From Propionibacterium sp. (lineage in GTDB: Bacteria; Actinomycetota; Actinomycetes; Propionibacteriales; Propionibacteriaceae): DNA of 47,108 nt. The translations under genes and the position numbers were made by a program. The stretch covers positions 1-47,108 of the forward strand of contig DUOB01000016.1 of assembly GCA_012839035.1 (NCBI GenBank). Reading direction: 5' to 3'. The stretch's first letter is position 1, and each line of letters begins with the position of its first letter. The notes beneath the pieces are model-generated. The model was not told where the DNA came from, made no database searches, and saw nothing but the letters and a program-made list of their open reading frames with translations. This document shows positions 1 to 7,856 of the stretch, piece by piece.

Positions 1-3000
1 CATCTCGCCGGTGGGGTCGTCCGCCGAGACCACGGGCAGGCGACCGGTCCGCGCGTCCGGGTCGGCGAGCGGTGCCAGCGGCAGGCCGGCCGCCGTCTCG
101 AAGCCGGCATAGTCCATGTCTCCCACGACGGGTTCGTCGTGCATGTGCACGACGGGCACGGGATAGCGCAGGCGCCGCTCGAGATCCTGGGCGGCGTTCG
201 CGGTCCCCAGCACGTGGTTGAGGGCGCGCACGACGTCCTGCGCCGTGCGCAGTGGTTCCTCGCGCTGACGAGGCACCGGGGAGAGAATGCGGTCGCAGAT
301 CGTGTCCAGCGCGGGGGAGACCCCGGCGCGCACCTGGCGCGGGGTCAGCAGTTGACCGTCCGCGTCGACGGGCGCCGCGGGCATGCCGTGGGCCTGACCG
401 CCGGGCCAACGGGACACGAGCGTGCAATACAGCAGCCGCCCGAGGTCGGCGATGTCGACGCGCTCGGGGTCCGAGCTGGGGATGAGCGGATGCTGTTTGA
501 CGGGGGCCAGTTCGGACTCGAGGAGAAAGCCGACGATCTTGACGTTGCCGGTGGCCGTGATCACGATCGTGTCGGGGTTGATGCGCTCGTGATAGAGCCC
601 CTGCTCGTGCATGCCGGCCAGCCCGTCGGCGACTTCGCGTACCAGCCACGCGGCCTCAAGGGCACTCAGGGGGCCGGCTGCGAGGAGCCGTTCGAGGGAC
701 AGGCCGGGCGCGTACTCGCACACGATGTACGGCCCCACCGCTTCCTCCGTGTCCTCCCCCTCCCGGCCGTCGGTCGCAGGGTCCCCGGGTTGGGCGTCGA
801 GGACGCGGAGGAAGCGTGAATCCGTGGCTACGGCGGCGCGGCGCGCCGCGGCGAGCAACTGCAGATCGTCCTGACCCGGCGGCAGGAGGTGGATCAGCAC
901 AGGACGGGAGAGGACCTGGTCGGTGGCCCGCCAGGTCTGGGTCGCGGCGCGCGGCACGAGCATCTCGTCGAGGCGATAGCGTCCGCTCAGCACACGGCCG
1001 GGTCGCACCCGGATCGGGTGTACTTCCTCGGCGGTGTCCTCCTTGTCCTGATCCTCCTTGTCCTGATCGTCGTCCGGATCAGTCCCCTCGGCACCGCCTC
1101 CGGCCTGGTCGTCCTCGTTCGTCGGCAATGCGGAGGTCGGTGCATCCGGGTCGATGGCGGCGAGGACCTTGGTGCGTGGACCGTCGGTCGGCACCGCCCG
1201 GGTCGGAGCGTCGGGTCCGTCCTCCGCAGGGGGCACGGGGGGTTCGAGTTCCTCCGCGAGCGGTTCCCGGGCGACCGTCTGCACCCGCCTGGTCAGGTCC
1301 GCATCGTCGTTCTCCCGGTCAGGATCGGTGCTGCGCACGTCTGCCACGGGGTCGGCTCCTCCTTCGTCATCACCTGCGCGGTCCTCGTCCGATTCGAGTA
1401 CGCCGGACGCAGACCCATTATCCGTGCGACCCCGGCTGCGGAGCCGGGCAACGATCTGGGTGACCTCGCGGACATGGAAGACATGACTGAGGCCGAGATA
1501 GGAAACGGTCACGACGAGGCCACCGATGACGAGTCCCGCCAGCGTACGCAACAACGAGTCGCCGATGCGGTCAGTGATGAACCAGGCGAGTGCGGCGCCG
1601 GGGGCGACGGCCACGGTGATCCGGCTGAGGTGTTGGACGAGTTCGGCTCCCCGGAGATCGGGGAGGAACTTGCGCAGGTGCCGGAACGAGACGATCAACC
1701 CGAACAGATAGGCGGCGGACAGCGCCAGACCGAGCATGGGCGCGACGGACAGGGGGCGGTCGAAGGGCAGCACCAGGAGCAGTGAGGCGCCGATCTGGAA
1801 CGCCGCGATGAACACCTGGATGAAGAAGGTGTCCCGGTTGCGCTCGAGGGCGTAATAGGTGCGCAGGCACACGTGTTGGATCGTGAACGGCACCAGACCC
1901 ACGGCGAGCGCCATGATCGTCCAGCCGATCAGGGGGGCGTCCCGGGCGCCGGTGCCGTTGCCGAACAGCAGCCGTGCGATCGGGTGCCCGAGCGCGATGA
2001 GCATCAGGGCGGCCGGGACGAGAGCGGTGGCGACGAGACGCATGGTCCGCATTACCTCGGCCGCTGTCCCGGCGGTGTCCCCGGCGGCAGCGAGGCGGGA
2101 GGCCGAGGTCACCATCGCGGTCGCCAGCGAGACGGTGATGAGGGAGTGGGGCAGGAGATAGACGAGGTACGCGTTGTTGTAGACGGTCAGACCCGCACCC
2201 GTGCCACCGGCCGTGGCCGAGGTCGCCAGGCGGCTGACGACGGCGAGCGCGACCTGATTGACGAGCACGAACCCGACGGCCCAGCCGGCGAGTTTGAACG
2301 TCTTGCCGAGACCGGTGCCCTTGAGGTCGAAGCGGGGCCGGAATCGATAACCGATCCGGGCGAGGAACACGACCAGGACGGCTGCCTGCACGATTGCGCC
2401 GAGCAGATAGCCGCCACCGAGCACCCAGATCTGGGCGGGGGTGAACACGCCCTGGCCGTCGGTCCTTCCCCAGGCGAACAGGAAGATCAGGATCGAGGCG
2501 ACCTGGATGATGTTGCTCGCGACCGGGGCCCACATCATCGGCCCGAAACGGTCGCGGGCGTTCAGGATCTGACCGAGGATCACGAACGCGCCATAGAAGA
2601 ACACCTCGGGCATCGTGACCATCGTGAGGAACACCATGGCCCGGTAGTGATCCGCCATCTCCGGAGTTCGCCACAGCTCCGACGAATAGATCCGCGTGAT
2701 CAGGGGCGCGGCCAACGTGACCGCGATCGTCACCGTGAGCAGGATCAACAGGAAGGCGGTGGTGATGCGGTTCGTGTACGCCTCCCCGCCGTCCGCATCG
2801 TTCTTCGCCGCACGGGTGAGCTGGGGGACCAGGACGCTGTTGAGCGCGCCACCGGCGAACAGAATATAGAGCGCGGTCGGGATGGTCAGGGCGACCGCAT
2901 AGGTGTCCGCCTGGGGGGTGCCGTTGCCGATGACGAAGGCCACCAGTGCGACCCGGACCAGCCCGAGCACTCGCGACACCATCGTGCCGGAGCCCATGAC

Positions 3001-3084
3001 AGCGAGTGCCCGGAGCAGCCGTCGAGTGGCGCCACCTGCCTCGGCCACGGGTGCGTCCGCCGCGGTGGCGGGGCTCTTGTTCAC
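1..3084 (-). CDS. murJ: MurJ lipid II flippase fused to a pseudokinase domain (3' end outside window)
   Basis: The visible 1028 codons start with GTG at 3084, which overlaps the TGA of the upstream DUF6049 gene (GTGA), and run off the left edge. Residues about 1-530 form a MurJ/MviN-type polytopic membrane protein (MATE-like fold, about 14 helices) that flips lipid II for peptidoglycan synthesis. A proline- and acid-rich cytoplasmic linker follows (about 540-690, with DDDQDKEDQDKED). From about 695 a protein-kinase-like domain begins, but the catalytic residues are gone: VLIHLL replaces VAIK, HERINPDT replaces HRDLKPEN, and IVGF replaces the DFG region, so it should be inactive. Mycobacterial MviN has the same architecture, where the pseudokinase binds a phosphorylated FHA partner and a further extracytoplasmic domain follows; that last part would lie outside the window. 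Function is well supported; the regulatory role is inferred from the family. Confidence 0.93.
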   Translation of the reverse strand, partial: MNKSPATAADAPVAEAGGATRRLLRALAVMGSGTMVSRVLGLVRVALVAFVIGNGTPQADTYAVALTIPTALYILFAGGALNSVLVPQLTRAAKNDADGGEAYTNRITTAFLLILLTVTIAVTLAAPLITRIYSSELWRTPEMADHYRAMVFLTMVTMPEVFFYGAFVILGQILNARDRFGPMMWAPVASNIIQVASILIFLFAWGRTDGQGVFTPAQIWVLGGGYLLGAIVQAAVLVVFLARIGYRFRPRFDLKGTGLGKTFKLAGWAVGFVLVNQVALAVVSRLATSATAGGTGAGLTVYNNAYLVYLLPHSLITVSLATAMVTSASRLAAAGDTAGTAAEVMRTMRLVATALVPAALMLIALGHPIARLLFGNGTGARDAPLIGWTIMALAVGLVPFTIQHVCLRTYYALERNRDTFFIQVFIAAFQIGASLLLVLPFDRPLSVAPMLGLALSAAYLFGLIVSFRHLRKFLPDLRGAELVQHLSRITVAVAPGAALAWFITDRIGDSLLRTLAGLVIGGLVVTVSYLGLSHVFHVREVTQIVARLRSRGRTDNGSASGVLESDEDRAGDDEGGADPVADVRSTDPDRENDDADLTRRVQTVAREPLAEELEPPVPPAEDGPDAPTRAVPTDGPRTKVLAAIDPDAPTSALPTNEDDQAGGGAEGTDPDDDQDKEDQDKEDTAEEVHPIRVRPGRVLSGRYRLDEMLVPRAATQTWRATDQVLSRPVLIHLLPPGQDDLQLLAAARRAAVATDSRFLRVLDAQPGDPATDGREGEDTEEAVGPYIVCEYAPGLSLERLLAAGPLSALEAAWLVREVADGLAGMHEQGLYHERINPDTIVITATGNVKIVGFLLESELAPVKQHPLIPSSDPERVDIADLGRLLYCTLVSRWPGGQAHGMPAAPVDADGQLLTPRQVRAGVSPALDTICDRILSPVPRQREEPLRTAQDVVRALNHVLGTANAAQDLERRLRYPVPVVHMHDEPVVGDMDYAGFETAAGLPLAPLADPDARTGRLPVVSADDPTGEM

Positions 3085-5285
3085 GGTCGTTCTCCTCCGT
3101 CGGACCCGACCTGGGTCCCCTTCTCTGTCGTCTCGTCGGTCTGCGTGTCGATCTTGTCCCCGGCGGACGGGGCCGGATCAATCCTCACGACCGGCGGCGT
3201 GCCGTGCACATCGGGTGCTGCCCGGCGGGCCGCCTGCCGTTCGCGGCGGACCTGCCGGATCCGCAGCGCAGTGGTGGCGATCAGCACGATGCCGGACGCG
3301 ACGACGATGATCCAACCAACCCTGCCGAAGTTGGTGGCCTCGACCGTCAGCCACACGCGTTTGCTCACCGGGCGACCGCCCGGTGTCGTGACCTGGGCCC
3401 AGATCCGAACCGGACCGTTGCCGACGGCATGGGGCTGCACGTTCACGGTTGCGCCCTGACGCGGCGGAATGACGATGTCCGGCATGACCGGGATCGACAG
3501 GCGCTGGGGCTGGAAGGATTCGAAGTTCAACGAGACCCGGATCGTCTGGTCGAGGTTGTTCGTCACGGTCATCGGGAACGACCCCGATTGGCCCGACATG
3601 ATCACCGAGCGCTGCGCGGTCAGCTCCACGGCCTGCCCGTCCCACAGGCGACGAGTGGAGGTGAGCAGTGGTGTGGAGAAGGCGTCGAATCCGGACCGGT
3701 TCCCGCGCCACCAACTGCTCGCGGAACGGGCCATCGTGGCCGCGGCCCGAGCGGTGGCCTCATCCTCGTCGACCAGCATCCCGATGAACGCGTCATTGCC
3801 GCCGACGATGTCCCGGAGCACCTCCACCTGCGGATCGGGAAGCTCGGCGGCACGTTGTTCCTCGCCATAGGCCAGTTGGGGCTCCCAGGGCACCGGCTCC
3901 TCGGTCAGCAGGTCCCCGAGCGCCAACGGCTGCACCCACGGTGCCTGTGCCACCTCGTCGGCCTGGGCGGCTTCCGTGCTCGTGATCACCCGCACGGTCG
4001 TCGATCCCGGCTCGGTCTCCGCGGTCAGGAAACTCTCCGCCAACAGGCGTTGTCGTGTCTGGATCAGTGAGTGCGAGGCTCCGGGGCCAGGCCCGCCCGC
4101 GGTGGTGGCGGGCGAGAAGCCGATGACGGGGGCGCCCGCAACGGGGGCGAGCAGCCCGCGGGCCGCCTCGGGGGTGGCCGCCAGGATCGCGGCCGGAGCC
4201 AGTGCCTCCGCGCGCCGGAGCGCTTCGGTGTCGAGTGCCCCCCGGGCGGAATAGGCGATCAGCGGCAACCCGGCGATGCCGTCGGTCCTGCTGGCGGCGG
4301 TGCGAGTCCCCTGGACGACCTCGCCCAGACCGGTTCGGTGCAGCATCGCGAGGTCGGGGATCGCATAAGGAAGCTGGAAGCCGCGGGTGCGGTCGAGGCG
4401 GGCGTAAGCCGACAGCCATGCCTGCGCCTCGTCGGTGCCGGTGCCCGGCTCGTTGCCGGCCGGGGTCCGCACGGAGTAGCCGGCGGCCATGGCCGTCAGT
4501 TCGTCCAACAGCGAGGGGTCGACCAGCCATGCCACCGACTCGCGTTCAGCGGTCCTGAGCAGGGCGGTGAGGCGCCCTTCCGGCCCGATCTCGTGGGCGA
4601 GATGGTCGTCGGCGAACACGCCCGGGCCGATCTGCGACGGCCGGCTGGACAGGACGACGACGCTGACGATCCGGTTCGTGCCCTGGCTGGCGGCTGGCCC
4701 ATCCGCGCCCAACGGCAGCAGCATCCGGGCCTGGCCGAGGGTCGCGACCGTGCGACCGCCGGGGCGGCCGACAACCTGGGCGCCGAGCAGAAAGGTGCCG
4801 GGAGTCCAGGAGAATCCGAACGCCGCGATCGGCACCGACACCTCGAACGTCCGGGACTCCCCCGGGGCCCAGATCGGCTGGTCGGGTTGCAGCGGGGCGT
4901 ACCCACCCTCGATCCACATCTGTTGACCTGTCACGGTCTGGGGCGGAGCGCTGGTGATCGAGTGCAGGTCGCCGAGGTCGGTGATCGGAGCGCGTCGGCG
5001 CCACAGCACGACCTGCGCCGCCTCGATGGGTTCATCCGTGGTGTTGCGGGCGGTCCCGCGCAGCGTCACGGTGTCCGAACGGGCCGGCAGCGCGGGGTCG
5101 GCAGCAGTCAGGTGCACTTCGACGGTGGTCGGGTCCTCCGCGGCGTACGCGGGTCCGGGAGACCCGAAAGCACCGGTGACCACGAGCAGGAAGGCGAGCA
5201 GCAGCAGGGCGATCCGGGTCGCGTGAGGACCGGTGACCGATCGGATCCGGCCTCCCGGCCACGTGTCCCGGCCCAGACTGCTCAC
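3081..5285 (-). CDS. DUF6049 family secreted/membrane-anchored protein
   Basis: A 734-residue protein with an N-terminal hydrophobic export signal (about residues 22-48, ending near AYA-AED), a long extracytoplasmic region and one C-terminal transmembrane helix (about 680-700, WIIVVASGIVLIATTALRI) followed by a basic cytoplasmic tail. It matches by context and layout the actinobacterial DUF6049 family, which is found directly upstream of murJ (Rv3909 beside Rv3910 in Mycobacterium tuberculosis). The body looks like beta-rich domains around a TIM-barrel-like centre; no catalytic motif is evident. The four-base overlap with murJ implies translational coupling and a joint role in cell-envelope assembly (inference). 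The GTG start lies 6 bases after a TANNNT box, so translation is probably leaderless. Biochemical function is unknown to me. Confidence 0.85.
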   Translation of the reverse strand: MSSLGRDTWPGGRIRSVTGPHATRIALLLLAFLLVVTGAFGSPGPAYAAEDPTTVEVHLTAADPALPARSDTVTLRGTARNTTDEPIEAAQVVLWRRRAPITDLGDLHSITSAPPQTVTGQQMWIEGGYAPLQPDQPIWAPGESRTFEVSVPIAAFGFSWTPGTFLLGAQVVGRPGGRTVATLGQARMLLPLGADGPAASQGTNRIVSVVVLSSRPSQIGPGVFADDHLAHEIGPEGRLTALLRTAERESVAWLVDPSLLDELTAMAAGYSVRTPAGNEPGTGTDEAQAWLSAYARLDRTRGFQLPYAIPDLAMLHRTGLGEVVQGTRTAASRTDGIAGLPLIAYSARGALDTEALRRAEALAPAAILAATPEAARGLLAPVAGAPVIGFSPATTAGGPGPGASHSLIQTRQRLLAESFLTAETEPGSTTVRVITSTEAAQADEVAQAPWVQPLALGDLLTEEPVPWEPQLAYGEEQRAAELPDPQVEVLRDIVGGNDAFIGMLVDEDEATARAAATMARSASSWWRGNRSGFDAFSTPLLTSTRRLWDGQAVELTAQRSVIMSGQSGSFPMTVTNNLDQTIRVSLNFESFQPQRLSIPVMPDIVIPPRQGATVNVQPHAVGNGPVRIWAQVTTPGGRPVSKRVWLTVEATNFGRVGWIIVVASGIVLIATTALRIRQVRRERQAARRAAPDVHGTPPVVRIDPAPSAGDKIDTQTDETTEKGTQVGSDGGERP

Positions 5286-5291
5286 CCGGTC

Positions 5292-5297
5292 ATCGTA
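5292..5297 (-). promoter_or_regulatory. -10 box (TACGAT) for a leaderless DUF6049-murJ transcript
   Basis: On the minus strand TACGAT ends 6 bases before the GTG at 5285. That spacing puts the transcription start on the start codon. No Shine-Dalgarno sequence precedes the GTG. No convincing -35 element is seen. Confidence 0.5.
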
Positions 5298-5409
5298 GTC
5301 GCCGGGTGCCCGCCCTCACGGGAAGCTGAGTGCGGGACGGCACGGTGACCGAAGACGTCCGGGAGCGGAGGATTGGGACGAACGGGCGGGATCGGTTGAG
5401 GGAGGCGGT

Positions 5410-5415
5410 TAGACT
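5410..5415 (+). promoter_or_regulatory. -10 box (TAGACT) for a leaderless cca transcript
   Basis: TAGACT ends 8 bases before the GTG start at 5424, and no Shine-Dalgarno sequence lies between them. It sits in the 138-base divergent region shared with the DUF6049-murJ promoter. Confidence 0.5.
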
Positions 5416-5423
5416 GTCTCGCC

Positions 5424-6941
5424 GTGCCGAAGACCCCCTCCCATGCGTTGAGCGAAGCCCAGACCAATGCCGTGGCCGAGCTGCTGCGGATCGCCCCGGT
5501 CGTGGATCGACTCGGCGAGTTGTTCGCGGCCGCCGGACACGAGCTCTATCTCGTCGGCGGTTCGGTCCGGGACGCCCTCATGGGTCGGCTCGGGCACGAT
5601 CTCGACTTCACCACGTCCGCCCGGCCCGACGACGTCGAGGCACTCCTCCAGGAGTTCACCCGCGGCATTGCCGGCGCAGCGGTGTGGGACATCGGCAAGG
5701 CGTTCGGGACGATCGGGGCCCGCGTACCCGCCGAGGAAGGGGAGGGGAGCGAGGCGTACTGGCTCATCGAGGTGACCACCTTCCGCGCCGAGGTCTATCG
5801 CGAGGACTCCCGCAAACCCGAAGTCAGCTATGGCGACACGATCGAGGGTGACCTCGTGCGCCGCGACTTCACCGTCAACGCGATGGCGATCAGGCTGCCG
5901 GAGCGCAAATTCGTGGATCCCCACCGTGGGCTGCGGGATCTGGCGAGCGGAGTGTTGCGTACGCCGGGGACGCCGGAACAGTCCTTCTCCGACGACCCGC
6001 TGCGCATGATGCGTGCCGCCCGCTTCACCTCCCAGCTCTCCACTCCGGAGACCCGGTTCGCCCCCGCTCCCGAGGTGATCGCGGCCATGGTGGACATGGC
6101 CGAGCGGATCGAGATCATCTCCGCGGAGCGGGTGCGCGACGAACTCTCCAAGCTCGTCCTCACGGAGAATCCACGTCCCGGGCTGAACCTGCTGGTGGAA
6201 ACCGGGCTCGCGGCGCGGGTCATCCCCGAACTGCCGGCGCTGCGGCTGGAGGTCGATGAGCATCACCGTCACAAGGACGTCTATGAGCATTCGATGACGG
6301 TGTTGGAGCAGTCGATTGCGCTGGAGAAGGTACGCGGCGCGGAGCCCGACCTGGTCGGCCGGCTGGCGGCGCTGCTGCACGACATCGGCAAGCCGGCAAC
6401 CAGGAAGTTCGTCGACGGCAACCGGGTGACGTTCCACCACCACGATGTCGTCGGCGCAAAGATGGTCAAGAAGCGCCTTCGGGCGCTGCGGTTCTCCGGG
6501 GAGGAGATCAAGGACATCGCCCAGCTCGTGGAGCTGCACCTGCGGTTCCACGGCTATTCCGACGGCATGTTCGACGACAGCCGCGGCTGGACCGACTCCG
6601 CCGTGCGGCGCTATGTGCGGGATGCCGGGGACCAGCTCGAGCGGCTGCACATTCTGACCAGGGCGGACTGCACCACGCGCAACCAGCGCAAGGCCGCCCG
6701 GCTGCGGCGGGCCTATGACGATCTGGAGCGGCGCATTGAGTCGCTCGCCGAGCAGGAGGAGCTCGACGCCATTCGTCCCGACCTCAACGGCGATCAGATC
6801 ATGGAGCTGCTCGGAGTGGGGCCCGGCCCTGTCGTGGGCAAGGCGTACAAGTTCCTCCTCGACGCACGACTCGAACACGGACCGCTCGGTGCGGAACGCG
6901 CCGGCGAAATGCTGCAGGAGTGGTGGGCCGAACAGGCCTGA
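5424..6941 (+). CDS. cca: CCA tRNA nucleotidyltransferase
   Basis: This 505-residue enzyme adds or repairs the 3'-terminal CCA of tRNAs from CTP and ATP. The nucleotidyltransferase head has the class II signature GGSVRDALMG followed by DLDFTT (the metal-binding DxD, near residues 43-60), the RRDFTVNAMAI motif (about 148-158), and the DPLRMMRAARF motif of the neck. A C-terminal HD domain contains LLHDIGKPATR (about 317-327), as in actinobacterial PcnA/Cca proteins. Length matches the actinobacterial family. The start is GTG, chosen because a -10 box lies 8 bases upstream and the protein begins MPKTPSHALSEAQ. It is transcribed divergently from DUF6049-murJ, the same relationship seen in mycobacteria, although there a NUDIX gene lies between. 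Confidence 0.96.
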   Translation: MPKTPSHALSEAQTNAVAELLRIAPVVDRLGELFAAAGHELYLVGGSVRDALMGRLGHDLDFTTSARPDDVEALLQEFTRGIAGAAVWDIGKAFGTIGARVPAEEGEGSEAYWLIEVTTFRAEVYREDSRKPEVSYGDTIEGDLVRRDFTVNAMAIRLPERKFVDPHRGLRDLASGVLRTPGTPEQSFSDDPLRMMRAARFTSQLSTPETRFAPAPEVIAAMVDMAERIEIISAERVRDELSKLVLTENPRPGLNLLVETGLAARVIPELPALRLEVDEHHRHKDVYEHSMTVLEQSIALEKVRGAEPDLVGRLAALLHDIGKPATRKFVDGNRVTFHHHDVVGAKMVKKRLRALRFSGEEIKDIAQLVELHLRFHGYSDGMFDDSRGWTDSAVRRYVRDAGDQLERLHILTRADCTTRNQRKAARLRRAYDDLERRIESLAEQEELDAIRPDLNGDQIMELLGVGPGPVVGKAYKFLLDARLEHGPLGAERAGEMLQEWWAEQA

Positions 6942-7011
6942 ATCTTGCGGTTTCGCGAGATCGAGGGAGGGTACGCCCACCCGCGCACCGGGGGACCGGT
7001 TGAATGGGCGC

Positions 7012-7629
7012 ATGCTGATCGTGACGACCAATGGCATTCCCGGCTATCGTATCGAGGCTGTCCTCGGGCAGGTCATGGGCATGACCGTGCGAAGCGCCAA
7101 CCTCGGATCCAACATCGCGGCGGGCTTCCGGAGCCTCGGCGGCGGGGAGCATCCCGAGTTGACGAATGTGGTTTATGAGAGCCGCAACGAGGTCATGAAC
7201 CGGATGTGGAGCGAGTGCCTGCGCCGGGGCGGCAATGCTGTGGTCGGCATGCTGTTCGACACCAGTGACCTCGGCAAGAACTTCACCGAGGTGTGCGCCT
7301 TCGGCACCGCGGTGGTCGTCACGCCCATTCCCGAGGGGGAGCCGGGGGCCACCCCCCAGTCGATCGCGCGGGCCGCGGGCGGAGAACCCCGGGCCCGGGA
7401 ATTGGCCGCGGATGGAGCAGGGCGCCGGCGCTCCTGCCGCCGCGGCGGACTTCGGCGCAGGCCATCGCCCCGGGGCGGGGACGGATCAGGCCTATCGGCC
7501 GGATCAGAGCGGACAGCAGTGGCAGCCACCGGAGACAGCGGGCCCTGCCACCGGGTTGGACGGTGCGCCCACCAACGTGACCCAGCCCGCACAGGATCGG
7601 GGGGAATCGGCAGCGGCGCGTCCCGGTGA
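7012..7629 (+). CDS. YbjQ/UPF0145 family protein, C-terminal tail probably frameshifted
   Basis: From the ATG at 7012 the first ~108 residues match the YbjQ (UPF0145, 'heavy-metal-binding') family: MLIVTTNGIPGYRIEAVLG, then the conserved GSNIAAGFRSLGGGE, and GNAVVGMLFDTS. These proteins form small pentameric rings; their role is not established. The reading is sound to about 7410 (IARAAGGEPRARELAADGAG), after which this frame becomes an arginine-rich shadow sequence that stops at 7629. The +1 frame from 7412 reads on as a natural hydrophilic, Pro/Gln/Gly-rich tail to 7756 (see next entry), so one extra base near 7412-7425 is the simplest explanation. The corrected protein would be about 248 residues, longer than the usual ~105-residue family. 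Confidence 0.8.
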   Translation: MLIVTTNGIPGYRIEAVLGQVMGMTVRSANLGSNIAAGFRSLGGGEHPELTNVVYESRNEVMNRMWSECLRRGGNAVVGMLFDTSDLGKNFTEVCAFGTAVVVTPIPEGEPGATPQSIARAAGGEPRARELAADGAGRRRSCRRGGLRRRPSPRGGDGSGLSAGSERTAVAATGDSGPCHRVGRCAHQRDPARTGSGGIGSGASR

Positions 7630-7756
7630 GAATGCGGAGCCGCAGCCGCCGGGTGCCGAGGGCCATCCCAGGCCCGGGCACGATCCGCGACAACGTCCCG
7701 CAGGTCCCCAGGAGCAGCGGCCGAACGCGGGGGATTCCTGGCTCGACCTCGGCTGA
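7412..7756 (+). other. Alternative-frame tail of the YbjQ gene, or a small overlapping gene
   Basis: This 114-residue reading begins MEQGAGAPAAAADFGAG and ends GDSWLDLG before a TGA at 7756. It is low-complexity and disordered in character (Pro, Gln, Gly, Ala, Asp) and keeps the G/C-ended third positions typical of coding DNA here, while the original frame does not. It is best read as the displaced C-terminus of the YbjQ gene. A separate overlapping gene with its own ATG at 7412, or a programmed +1 shift, cannot be excluded. No Shine-Dalgarno sequence of its own is evident. Confidence 0.5.
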
Positions 7757-7821
7757 CGCCACTGCTGTCGGGACATCCCGTCCCGGGCGGCCGGTGGCGA
7801 AGGGGGGGCCGCAGTGTGTTC

Positions 7822-7842
7822 TAATGCAACCCGTTGTCATTA
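7822..7842 (+). promoter_or_regulatory. Zur-box-like palindrome upstream of the aztD-like gene
   Basis: A 21-base imperfect palindrome begins TAATGC and ends TCATTA, with 7 of 10 base pairs matching around a central C. Its shape resembles actinobacterial Zur operators (AATGnnAnnnnTTnnCATT). It lies 14 bases before the ATG at 7857, where a repressor would block transcription, and it precedes a zinc-binding lipoprotein gene. Zur control is therefore likely (inference). Confidence 0.6.
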
Positions 7843-7856
7843 TCAGAAAGGTTGCC

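Noticed and set aside
1571-3181. 536-residue open frame on the minus strand beside murJ
   Set aside because: It is Arg/Pro/His-rich shadow sequence in another frame of murJ; the murJ frame gives a clean membrane protein with MurJ character.
1873-3459. 528-residue open frame on the plus strand
   Set aside because: Antisense to murJ and DUF6049; His/Asp/Arg-rich composition with no domain, typical of shadows in GC-rich DNA.
5409-7037. 542-residue open frame antisense to cca
   Set aside because: The sense frame carries all CCA-adding enzyme motifs; this one has none and no promoter or ribosome site.
7757-7821. Terminator or riboswitch between the YbjQ gene and aztD
   Set aside because: CGCCAC and GTGGCG can pair, but the loop is about 30 bases and the pairing is too short to support a call.
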